In this document: piece after piece, positions 1 to 4,967 of the stretch | Layout of the letters: each line of letters begins with the position of its first letter | How positions within the stretch are numbered: the stretch's first letter is position 1 | Assembly: GCA_028694875.1 (NCBI GenBank) | Contig: JAQVKB010000099.1 | Coordinates: 1 to 5,176, forward strand | DNA length: 5,176 bases | Origin: Candidatus Izemoplasmatales bacterium | GTDB taxonomy: Bacteria > Bacillota_I > Bacilli_A > Izemoplasmatales > Hujiaoplasmataceae | Direction: 5' to 3' | Translations under genes and position numbers: made by a program | The notes under the pieces: model-generated | The model's database searches: none | What the model saw: the letters and a program-made list of their open reading frames with translations, nothing else | What the model was told of the DNA's origin: nothing

Positions 1-957
1 CATGACCGTTTCGGAACCTTCGTTTCGAGCGGTATTGGTGGCTTATGGACCATCAATGAAGAAGCCAAAAAATTGCATGAAAAAGGACCTGATCGAATTA
101 GTCCTTTCTTTATTCCCAACGCGATCATCAATTTGGTTGGTGGACATATCGCGATGAAATATCAAGCAAAGGGACCCGCATTGCCCGTTGTTACTGCTTG
201 TTCCACCGCCACCAATTCGATCGGAGAAGCCTTTCGATACATCCGAGACGGATACATCGAAATTGCTTTTGCAGGAGGATCGGAAGCTCCTATCAACGCA
301 CTAGGCGTGGGAGGATTTGCGGCAATGAAGGCACTCAACGCTTCCAATGATCCGAATACGGCATCGATCCCTTTCGATCGTCGCCGAAGTGGCTTTGTGA
401 TGGGGGAAGGCGCTGGAGTAATCATCTTGGAAGAACTCGAACATGCCAAAAAGCGAGGGGCAAACATCTACGGCGAAATCGTCGGATATTCGTCGACATG
501 CGACGCCTATCATATTACCCAACCCGATGAAACTGCTTATGGCATCACGAAGTGTATGCAAAATGCCCTAGAAGATGGGAATGTCCATCCTACATGGATC
601 GATTACATCAACCCTCACGGTACTTCGACCTTGTTAAATGATAAGTTTGAAACCGTAGGAATCAAAAATGTGTTTGGTGAACACGCCAAGAAAATAAGCA
701 TTGGCGCCACGAAGTCAATGCATGCACATTCCTTGGGCGCCGTTGGTGGCATTGAAGCCATCATCACTTTATTAGCGATTCGCGATGACATCGTACCGCC
801 TACGATCAATCTTTTCGAACCCGATCCAGAATGTGATTTGGATTATACACCGCTAGTTGCCAAAAAACGAGTCATTCATTATGGAATGTCCAATGGACTC
901 GGATTTGGCGGACAAAATGCGTCCATCATCTTTAAAAAATGGGAGGAAGAACAATGA
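1..957 (+). CDS. fabF: 3-oxoacyl-[acyl-carrier-protein] synthase II (FabF), 5'-truncated by the window edge
   Basis: FabF condenses malonyl-ACP with a growing acyl-ACP in cytosolic type II fatty-acid elongation. The reading frame is open from base 1 to the TGA at 955-957, giving 318 codons; the true start lies upstream. The thiolase-fold catalytic set is visible: nucleophile Cys at codon 67 (TACSTATN context, bases 199-201), His at codon 206 (PHGTST), Lys at codon 238 (TKSM) and His at codon 243. Their spacing matches E. coli FabF Cys163, His303, Lys335 and His340, so about 96 N-terminal residues are missing and the full protein would be about 414 residues, normal for the family. The C-terminal glycine loop GFGGQN is present. 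One oddity is that the usual KSMTGH around the second His reads KSMHAH. The TTG at base 73 is internal and not a start. The stop overlaps the fabZ start by 4 bases (ATGA). The identification is very secure; FabB or another KAS-type enzyme is less likely given the Bacillota-FabF-like C-terminal sequence. Confidence 0.95.
   Translation, partial: HDRFGTFVSSGIGGLWTINEEAKKLHEKGPDRISPFFIPNAIINLVGGHIAMKYQAKGPALPVVTACSTATNSIGEAFRYIRDGYIEIAFAGGSEAPINALGVGGFAAMKALNASNDPNTASIPFDRRRSGFVMGEGAGVIILEELEHAKKRGANIYGEIVGYSSTCDAYHITQPDETAYGITKCMQNALEDGNVHPTWIDYINPHGTSTLLNDKFETVGIKNVFGEHAKKISIGATKSMHAHSLGAVGGIEAIITLLAIRDDIVPPTINLFEPDPECDLDYTPLVAKKRVIHYGMSNGLGFGGQNASIIFKKWEEEQ
942..946 (+). promoter_or_regulatory. 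Ribosome binding site for fabZ
   Basis: GGAGG lies 7 bases before the ATG at 954, inside the last fabF codons. It rules out the earlier in-frame ATG at 939, which lies upstream of this site. Placement inside fabF implies translational coupling. Confidence 0.75.
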
Positions 958-1382
958 TTCTCGACCGCAATCAAATCATGGAGATTATCCCCCATCGCGA
1001 TCCGTTTTTGTTTGTCGATCAAATTACCTCAATTACGCCTGGCCATAGTGCAGTAGGAGAGAAATACGTTCATCCTGAGGAGGCGTTCTTTGAAGGGCAT
1101 TTTCCACAAGAAAAAGTGATGCCTGGTGTCTTGATGATTGAAGCTATCGCTCAAGTGGGTGCGGTGACTTTACTCGCCAAGGAAGAGTTTCGTGGTCGCC
1201 TGGTGTATTTTGCTGGGATGAAAAGTGCCAAATTTCGTCGAAAAGTATTACCTGGAGATACGCTTCGGATGGAAGTCGAAATCTCGAAATTCAAAGCCCG
1301 ATTCGGCGTTGGTAAAGGAGTTGCCTATGTCGGAGAAGATGTCGCCTGTGAAGCCGAGTTCTCTTTCGTCCTTGCCGAGTGA
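954..1382 (+). CDS. fabZ: 3-hydroxyacyl-[acyl-carrier-protein] dehydratase FabZ
   Basis: FabZ dehydrates (3R)-hydroxyacyl-ACP to trans-2-enoyl-ACP in the elongation cycle and acts in the cytosol as a hot-dog-fold oligomer. The protein is 142 residues, typical of the family. Visible hallmarks are the N-terminal IPHRDPFLFVD (residues 12-22), the catalytic His49 in EGHFP, Glu63 in PGVLMIEAIAQ, and the FAGMKSAKFRRKVLPGD stretch (residues 86-102). The His49/Glu63 numbering is the same as in the studied Pseudomonas enzyme. The start at 954 is preferred to the in-frame ATG at 939 because GGAGG at 942-946 is correctly spaced only for 954. It overlaps fabF by 4 bases and birA starts within its last 56 bases, so it is the middle gene of a coupled operon. 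FabA is unlikely, as FabA proteins are longer (about 170 residues) and have Asp in place of the catalytic Glu. Confidence 0.96.
   Translation: MILDRNQIMEIIPHRDPFLFVDQITSITPGHSAVGEKYVHPEEAFFEGHFPQEKVMPGVLMIEAIAQVGAVTLLAKEEFRGRLVYFAGMKSAKFRRKVLPGDTLRMEVEISKFKARFGVGKGVAYVGEDVACEAEFSFVLAE
1314..1320 (+). promoter_or_regulatory. Ribosome binding site for birA, inside fabZ
   Basis: AAAGGAG lies 6 bases before the ATG at 1327. It decides the birA start against the upstream ATG at 1225 and the internal ATG at 1339, neither of which has a properly spaced site. Its position inside fabZ means that ribosomes translating fabZ pass over it. Confidence 0.7.
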
Positions 1383-1905
1383 ACGTCATCGATTCACTAC
1401 CATCCTATCGTTTGAGAGTTTGGATAGTACCAATGATTACATCAAAAGTAATCTCGATGCCTACGACGATGGAACTGTAGTGGTTGCCTCGTATCAAACA
1501 CAAGGTCGAGGGCAATTTGAACGGACTTGGGAATCGCAACCAGGAATGAATCTGCTCTGTTCCATCTTGTTTAAAAATCAATTGGACCCGCTTTGCTTGA
1601 GTGAAATCACGGTCCGTGCTATTCGTCAGACTTTGGCCGATTATGGGGTTTCTTCATGGTTTAAGAATCCGAATGATATCTATGCGGATGAATATAAGAT
1701 TGCGGGGTTATTGATTGAAACCAAGTATACGTTAGGAGTTCGTACCTCTGTGGTTTTGGGGATTGGACTAAACGTTAACCAGCAATATTTTGAAACCACT
1801 ACAGCCACTTCGATTCTCCTTCAAACTGGAAAAGGGTTGGATCGATTGGATGTGTTGGAGCGATTGCTTTGTCATCTTGAAAATGAATTGGAGACGTGCG
1901 AATGA
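1327..1905 (+). CDS. birA: Short biotin-[acetyl-CoA-carboxylase] ligase (BirA catalytic domain only)
   Basis: Biotin protein ligase makes biotinyl-5'-AMP from biotin and ATP and transfers biotin to a lysine of biotin-dependent carboxylases, chiefly AccB of acetyl-CoA carboxylase. The protein is 192 residues. Family motifs appear in order: DSTN (33-36), the adenylate loop GRGQFERTW (60-68), KNPND (113-117, usually KWPND), KIAGLLIE (124-131) and GIGLNVN (145-151). There is no N-terminal winged-helix DNA-binding domain, so it should not be a repressor. It also ends about 40 residues after GIGLNVN, so the small C-terminal SH3-like domain found in most BirA proteins is absent, and no other frame around the stop restores it. 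It overlaps fabZ by 56 bases and is followed at once by a terminator. It fits a fatty-acid operon because it activates the carboxylase that supplies malonyl-CoA. The start could also be the TTG at 1372, but the good RBS favours 1327. Confidence 0.9.
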   Translation: MSEKMSPVKPSSLSSLPSERHRFTTILSFESLDSTNDYIKSNLDAYDDGTVVVASYQTQGRGQFERTWESQPGMNLLCSILFKNQLDPLCLSEITVRAIRQTLADYGVSSWFKNPNDIYADEYKIAGLLIETKYTLGVRTSVVLGIGLNVNQQYFETTTATSILLQTGKGLDRLDVLERLLCHLENELETCE

Positions 1906-1926
1906 GGAGGAAACCCCTCCTTTTTT
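1905..1926 (+). terminator. Intrinsic terminator of the fabF-fabZ-birA operon
   Basis: A GC-rich 6-bp stem AGGAGG (1905-1910) pairs with CCTCCT (1916-1921) across a 5-base loop, followed by a run of T to 1926. The first stem base is the last base of the birA stop codon, so the lagging ribosome must clear the stop before the hairpin can form. It is the clear 3' border of the fatty-acid operon. Confidence 0.85.
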
Positions 1927-1952
1927 CTATAATGAACCGCCCCAAAAAATGA

Positions 1953-1981
1953 TTGTATTTATCTCCGCGATTTGATATAAT
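1953..1981 (+). promoter_or_regulatory. Sigma-A promoter for the nfeD-flotillin operon
   Basis: The -10 element TATAAT (1976-1981) is a perfect consensus match and is preceded by TGA, giving an extended -10 (TG at 1973-1974). A weak -35 TTGTAT (1953-1958) lies exactly 17 bases upstream. Transcription should begin near 1988, leaving a leader of about 24 bases before the ATG at 2012. A sigma-W-type promoter, as used for yuaF-floT in Bacillus subtilis, is not visible. Confidence 0.8.
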
Positions 1982-1998
1982 GATTTCGTACAAACCTG

Positions 1999-2005
1999 AG
2001 GAGGG
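1999..2005 (+). promoter_or_regulatory. Ribosome binding site for the NfeD gene
   Basis: AGGAGGG ends 6 bases before the ATG at 2012 but abuts the in-frame ATG at 2006. The spacing therefore selects 2012 and removes two residues from the longest possible frame. Confidence 0.75.
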
Positions 2006-2011
2006 ATGCAT

Positions 2012-2668
2012 ATGTTTTTGTGGTGGGAAACCTACACGAATTTTCAGCAGTCCGTCTTTATTATCGCAGTCGCCGCAACGGCGATTATGGTTGTCTTCTT
2101 GGTGCTCATGTTGTTGGGTGTGCATGGAGACAATTTTGACGGAGACGCTGGGGTTGGCGACGGTCATATTGATTTTTCGCATAGCGGTTCGGTCGCAGAG
2201 GATGTGAGTGGTCTTCATGACGATGTTTTCAATGATGATCCCATTTCCGCTTTTTCTGGATTGCGTCTCATCACGTTGCGTGGTGTACTCGCTTTTTTCA
2301 GCGTAGGTGGTTGGGTTACTTTATTATTGAGCCAGTCGACACAAGTCTATTGGGCGATTTTATTCGGAGCTCTTGCAGGTTTGGTTGCGATGTGGTTATT
2401 GGCATTTGCCATCAAACAAATGATGCGACTCGAATACCAAGGAAACATTCGTTATGAGAATGCGCTTGGAAAAGTAGGAACTGTTTATCTTCGTGTTCCG
2501 AAAGAAATGTCTGGTCGTGGGAAAGTGAATGTAGTGGTACAAGAACGCTACGTCGAAGTCGATGCCATGACCAAAGACAAAGAAGACATCCCGGTGGGTT
2601 CACCCATCAAAGTGTTGGGGATGGAAGGACCAGAAATATTGCTTGTCACACGTCAAAAATCAGAATAA
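2012..2668 (+). CDS. NfeD-family membrane protein (YuaF-like), flotillin partner
   Basis: NfeD-like proteins act with SPFH-domain scaffolds (flotillin, stomatin) in the cytoplasmic membrane; their exact job is poorly defined. This 218-residue protein is of the short class without the ClpP-like protease domain. It has a hydrophobic N-terminal segment (about 14-36), a polar Asp/His/Gly-rich loop (38-77), two more hydrophobic segments (about 86-107 and 113-135), and a soluble C-terminal domain (about 150-215) whose pattern, starting at ENALGKVGTVYLRVP and ending at GPEILLV, fits the OB-fold of NfeD. The middle segments (SGLRLITLRGVLAFFSVGGW) resemble those of other NfeD-type proteins next to flotillin genes. 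It is longer than B. subtilis YuaF (174 residues), mostly through the acidic loop. It has its own extended -10 promoter and is followed by the flotillin gene after 45 bases that contain a hairpin. Assignment rests on the membrane/OB-fold layout plus gene context. Confidence 0.85.
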   Translation: MFLWWETYTNFQQSVFIIAVAATAIMVVFLVLMLLGVHGDNFDGDAGVGDGHIDFSHSGSVAEDVSGLHDDVFNDDPISAFSGLRLITLRGVLAFFSVGGWVTLLLSQSTQVYWAILFGALAGLVAMWLLAFAIKQMMRLEYQGNIRYENALGKVGTVYLRVPKEMSGRGKVNVVVQERYVEVDAMTKDKEDIPVGSPIKVLGMEGPEILLVTRQKSE

Positions 2669-2674
2669 TCAAAT

Positions 2675-2693
2675 AGGCATCGAGATGCCTTTT
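2675..2693 (+). terminator. Small hairpin with short T run between nfeD and the flotillin gene (attenuator or weak terminator)
   Basis: A perfect 6-bp stem AGGCAT (2675-2680) pairs with ATGCCT (2685-2690) around a CGAG loop, followed by only four T in a row (2690-2693). No promoter is obvious between it and the flotillin start, so it is more likely partial termination or an mRNA processing or stability element than a full operon border. Confidence 0.5.
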
Positions 2694-2700
2694 AATAGAA

Positions 2701-2706
2701 AAGGAG
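2701..2706 (+). promoter_or_regulatory. Ribosome binding site for the flotillin gene
   Basis: AAGGAG sits 7 bases before the ATG at 2714. The in-frame TTG at 2708 is only one base away and is excluded as a start. Confidence 0.75.
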
Positions 2707-2713
2707 ATTGTAT

Positions 2714-4135
2714 ATGCACCCATTGTTTTTAGATGCACAAACCGTGTTCGGTTTGGTCACCGCCGTCGTCATCATTGGATTCCTTCTATTAATGCTCTTC
2801 GTCTCTCGTTACAAAAAATGTCCATCCGACAAGATCATGGTCATTTACGGTAACTTGAAGAAGAATACGGATGGCTCCAGCAAAAGTGCCGATTGCATCC
2901 ACGGTGGCGCCCGTTTTATTTGGCCTGTCATTCAAGCCTACCAATTTCTTGATTTGACACCGATTTCCATCAGTGTTGATCTCACCAATGCGCTTTCCAG
3001 ACAAAACATCCGGATTGATGTACCTTCCCGATTTACCGTCGGTATCTCAACCGAAACTGGTGTCATGCAAAACGCGGCAGAGCGTTTGCTTGGATTGCAA
3101 CTCAACGAAATCCAAGAACTCGCGAAAGATATCATTTTTGGACAACTCCGTCTTGTCATTGCCACGATGGATATTGAAGAAATCAATACCGACCGCGACA
3201 AATTCCTCGAAGCAATTACGTACAACGTGGAGACCGAACTCAAAAAGATTGGGTTGCGTTTGATCAACGTGAACGTCACCGATATCAACGATGAGTCCGG
3301 TTATATTGAAGCGCTTGGTAAAGAAGCGGCCGCAAAGGCCATCAATGATGCCAAAAAGACTGTTGCGGAAAAGAACAGGGACGGTTCGATTGGTGAAGCC
3401 AACGCGATCCGTGACCAACGGATTCAAGTCGCGACAGCCAACCAACTCGCAGTTGCTGGTGAAAACGAAAACTTAGGTAAAATTTCTCAAACGGATGCTT
3501 CACGTCGCGAGATTCAGGCGGAATCCCTACGTCGTGCAACTGTCGCGGAAAAAGTCGCGGCGGCAAAAGCGCTTGAAGATGCGTATGTGGCAGAACAAAG
3601 CGCCGAACTTGCTCGTGCAAGCCGTCAGAAAGCGACTTTGGAAGCGGATGTCGTGGTTGCGGCACAAGTCGCCAAGCAAAAATTGGTGATCGAAGCCGAG
3701 GCCTCTGCCGAACAAGCGCGTGTCAAAGCCAAAGGTGAGGCGGATGCAATCTTCTTGAAGATGGATGCTGAAGCGCGCGGTAATTTGGAAATCTTGACAA
3801 AACAAGCAGCTGGGTTTATGGAAATGGTGAAATCAGCAGGTGGACAACCAGACGCTGCCATCAAGATGTTGATTGCGGATAAGTTGGAAACCTTGGTTCA
3901 AATTCAAGTAGAAGCCATTAAGAACCTGAAGATTGATAAAGTGACGGTTTGGGACAATGGCAATTCGAAAGATGGTTCCACCTCTACGGCAAACTTTCTT
4001 TCTTCGTTAATGAAATCCATCCCTCCGATGAATGAACTCTTTAACATGGCGGGAATGGAACTTCCGAAATACTTAGGCAATATCAAAGAAGAAGTTCCTG
4101 CTCAAGAAGCGAAAGTAGAGCCAGAGACAAAGTAG
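2714..4135 (+). CDS. floT: Flotillin family protein (SPFH/Band 7, FloT-like)
   Basis: Flotillins are membrane-anchored scaffolds that oligomerise and organise fluidity domains, affecting signalling, secretion and cell-envelope enzymes. The 473-residue protein has one N-terminal hydrophobic segment (about 11-31), then an SPFH domain (about 35-205) that starts with KKCPSDKIMVIYG and includes FLDLTPISISVDL and the LINVNVTDI strand. A long Ala/Glu/Lys-rich coiled coil follows (about 200-370), with EA-rich stretches such as AAAKAI, AEKVAAAKALEDA and AEASAEQARVKAKGEADAIF. The conserved C-terminal part reads VTVWDNG, ATANFLSSL-like (TANFLSSLMKSIPPMNELF, 425-443). Length is close to B. subtilis FloT (509). 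There is no protease or catalytic motif, as expected. It lies behind an NfeD gene, the same pairing as yuaF-floT, and is followed by a strong terminator. The ATG at 2714 is chosen from its RBS. FloA is less likely because FloA is about 330 residues and lacks this C-terminal part; the symbol floT is by family resemblance only. Confidence 0.93.
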   Translation: MHPLFLDAQTVFGLVTAVVIIGFLLLMLFVSRYKKCPSDKIMVIYGNLKKNTDGSSKSADCIHGGARFIWPVIQAYQFLDLTPISISVDLTNALSRQNIRIDVPSRFTVGISTETGVMQNAAERLLGLQLNEIQELAKDIIFGQLRLVIATMDIEEINTDRDKFLEAITYNVETELKKIGLRLINVNVTDINDESGYIEALGKEAAAKAINDAKKTVAEKNRDGSIGEANAIRDQRIQVATANQLAVAGENENLGKISQTDASRREIQAESLRRATVAEKVAAAKALEDAYVAEQSAELARASRQKATLEADVVVAAQVAKQKLVIEAEASAEQARVKAKGEADAIFLKMDAEARGNLEILTKQAAGFMEMVKSAGGQPDAAIKMLIADKLETLVQIQVEAIKNLKIDKVTVWDNGNSKDGSTSTANFLSSLMKSIPPMNELFNMAGMELPKYLGNIKEEVPAQEAKVEPETK

Positions 4136-4152
4136 TTGATCAAAAATATATA
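4124..4152 (+). promoter_or_regulatory. Possible promoter for the methyltransferase, overlapping the flotillin terminator
   Basis: GAGACA (4124-4129, 4 of 6 to the -35 consensus) and TATATA (4147-4152, 4 of 6 to the -10) are separated by 17 bases. The start point would fall near 4159, inside the 5' arm of the terminator hairpin, leaving a leader of about 38 bases before the GTG at 4197. This is the best candidate in the short gap, but the region is AT-rich and the match is weak. Confidence 0.35.
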
Positions 4153-4182
4153 AAATGGTTGCCTTCCGCAACCATTTTGTTT
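4152..4182 (+). terminator. Strong intrinsic terminator after the flotillin gene
   Basis: A perfect 11-bp stem AAAATGGTTGC (4152-4162) pairs with GCAACCATTTT (4168-4178) around a CTTCC loop, followed by GTTT. The A-rich 5' and T-rich 3' sides make it potentially bidirectional. It ends the nfeD-flotillin operon and separates it from the methyltransferase. Confidence 0.88.
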
Positions 4183-4183
4183 G

Positions 4184-4189
4184 AAAGGA
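4184..4189 (+). promoter_or_regulatory. Ribosome binding site setting a GTG start
   Basis: AAAGGA is 7 bases before the GTG at 4197. The nearer ATG at 4189 overlaps this site and opens only a three-codon frame, so GTG is the start. Confidence 0.7.
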
Positions 4190-4196
4190 TGATTCC

Positions 4197-4841
4197 GTGA
4201 AGTGTGTCATTTGCGCAAATGAGTGCGCTCCCCTTATCAACCCCAAAACAGAAGAACAATTTTGGCATTGCCCCGATTGCGATACGTATGTGAAGGAATC
4301 GCAATATTACCTCAGTCCCGTTGAAGAAAAGAAAGTCTACCTCCGACATCACAATTCGTTTGAACAAAAGGATTATGTGGCATATTTGGAAGACTTTGTG
4401 GAACGGGGAGTCCTTCCTTATTCCAAACCATCTCGGCTTCTCGAATACGGTTGTGGTGCTACTCCAGTGCTATCGAAGATTCTAGAAAGCAAGTATCATT
4501 ATCAAGTCACGAAGTACGACAAATATTTCTTTCCGCAAACGAAATACCTTACTCAAAAATTTGATGTGATTACGTCCACCGAAGTAATCGAACACATCGA
4601 GGATCCCGACGCTTTGTTTCGAGAATGGAGCACGCTTCTTAAGCCAGGCGGAATCCTCGCGGTGATGACGTTGTTTCATCCCAAAAATCATGATTCATTT
4701 TTTGCCTGGTGGTATATTCGTGATTTATCTCATATCCGTTTCTTTACTAAGAAAACATTTGAGATGTTGGCGGAGAAGTATCAATTATCGATTCTCTACT
4801 GTGATGAAAAAAGAATCATTGTATTTCAAAAGGCTCGTTAA
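4197..4841 (+). CDS. Class I SAM-dependent methyltransferase with N-terminal four-cysteine zinc-ribbon-like motif
   Basis: The 214-residue protein starts with two CxxC pairs (Cys3/Cys6 and Cys25/Cys28) spaced as in a zinc ribbon, about 30 residues long. A Rossmann-type methyltransferase domain follows: motif I LLEYGCGATP (81-90) for S-adenosylmethionine, an acidic residue after the second strand (Asp108, KYDKYF), FDVITSTEVIEHIEDP (122-137) and LKPGGILAVMT (148-158), then SHIRFFTKKTFEML (178-191), a segment typical of the Methyltransf_11/23-like group. The substrate cannot be told from the sequence. No membrane segments are seen, so it should be cytosolic. It stands alone between two terminators, so context gives no strong pathway hint. 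The GTG start is fixed by AAAGGA at 4184-4189 and the absence of a usable ATG nearby. The stop codon lies in the loop of its own terminator. A small-molecule or RNA target are both possible. Confidence 0.87.
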   Translation: MKCVICANECAPLINPKTEEQFWHCPDCDTYVKESQYYLSPVEEKKVYLRHHNSFEQKDYVAYLEDFVERGVLPYSKPSRLLEYGCGATPVLSKILESKYHYQVTKYDKYFFPQTKYLTQKFDVITSTEVIEHIEDPDALFREWSTLLKPGGILAVMTLFHPKNHDSFFAWWYIRDLSHIRFFTKKTFEMLAEKYQLSILYCDEKRIIVFQKAR

Positions 4842-4856
4842 TTTACGAGCCTTTTT
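4828..4856 (+). terminator. Intrinsic terminator overlapping the end of the methyltransferase gene
   Basis: An 11-bp stem AAAAGGCTCGT (4828-4838) pairs with ACGAGCCTTTT (4845-4855) around a TAATTT loop, ending in five T (4852-4856). The 5' arm encodes the last codons (Lys-Ala-Arg) and the TAA stop is in the loop. Confidence 0.88.
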
Positions 4857-4906
4857 CATATTTTAAATAGAAATTTCAAAATATATTAAAAATATTAAAA
4901 TAGATA

Positions 4907-4935
4907 TTGAATATATTAATTTCATATGTTAATAT
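4907..4935 (+). promoter_or_regulatory. Promoter of the MFS transporter gene
   Basis: TTGAAT (4907-4912) and TAATAT (4930-4935) are spaced by 17 bases, and TG at 4927-4928 gives an extended -10. Transcription should start near 4942. This puts the in-frame ATG at 4938 outside the mRNA and supports 4968 as the translation start. AT-rich DNA upstream could help RNA polymerase binding. Confidence 0.65.
4913..4935. promoter_or_regulatory. Dyad symmetry over the promoter spacer and -10 (possible operator)
   Basis: ATATTAA (4913-4919) is mirrored by TTAATAT (4929-4935) with 9 bases between. The 23-base dyad covers the -10 element, a usual position for a repressor site. In such AT-rich DNA a 7-base dyad can arise by chance. 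Confidence 0.3.
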
Positions 4936-4954
4936 GTATGCGCAACATCAATAT

Positions 4955-4959
4955 GGGGG
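4955..4959 (+). promoter_or_regulatory. Atypical ribosome binding site for the MFS transporter
   Basis: GGGGG ends 8 bases before the ATG at 4968. It is weaker than the AGGAGG/AAGGAG sites of the genes to the left, but it is the only purine-rich block in the leader. The in-frame ATG at 4953 has no site upstream of it. Confidence 0.5.
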
Positions 4960-4967
4960 TTTACATT

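Larger units (their letters stand above)
4857..4967 (+). other. Very AT-rich intergenic segment upstream of the MFS transporter
   Basis: About 110 bases with almost no G or C until 4938. It holds two exact copies of AATATATTAA (4880-4889 and 4910-4919), 30 bases apart, a related AATATTAAAA at 4891-4900, and the promoter and dyad listed separately. No open reading frame is credible here. The composition contrasts with the coding regions on the left and may mark a border of a more recently acquired segment or simply a strong UP-element-like promoter region. Confidence 0.6.

Noticed and set aside
162..467. 101-codon open frame on the - strand inside fabF
   Set aside because: It is antisense to the catalytic core of FabF, with proline- and serine-rich composition typical of shadow frames.
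939..953. Earlier ATG for FabZ
   Set aside because: It is upstream of the ribosome binding site at 942-946 and would add residues not usual at the FabZ N-terminus.
1928..1933. TATAAT just after the birA terminator
   Set aside because: It is a perfect -10 hexamer, but it overlaps the end of the terminator T run and has no -35 or TG element at the right distance; the pair at 1953-1981 is far better.
1965..1990. Sigma-W-type promoter before nfeD, suggested by CGTA at 1987-1990
   Set aside because: No TGAAAC-like -35 is found about 16 bases upstream; an extended -10 sigma-A promoter explains the region.
1799..2218. 139-codon open frame on the - strand
   Set aside because: It runs across the birA end, a terminator and the nfeD promoter, has no ribosome binding site and no recognisable protein pattern; it is antisense shadow of real genes.
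3047..3445. 132-codon and 116-codon open frames on the - strand inside the flotillin gene
   Set aside because: They are fully contained in a strongly recognised flotillin coding sequence and read as low-quality mirror translations.
3300..3850. Repeated Ala/Glu/Lys codon patterns in the flotillin gene as a DNA repeat
   Set aside because: They are the coding signature of the coiled coil; no exact tandem DNA repeat is present.
4189..4200. Three-codon frame ATG ATT CCG TGA overlapping the methyltransferase GTG
   Set aside because: The ATG overlaps the ribosome binding site itself, leaving no spacing, so it is unlikely to act as a leader peptide.
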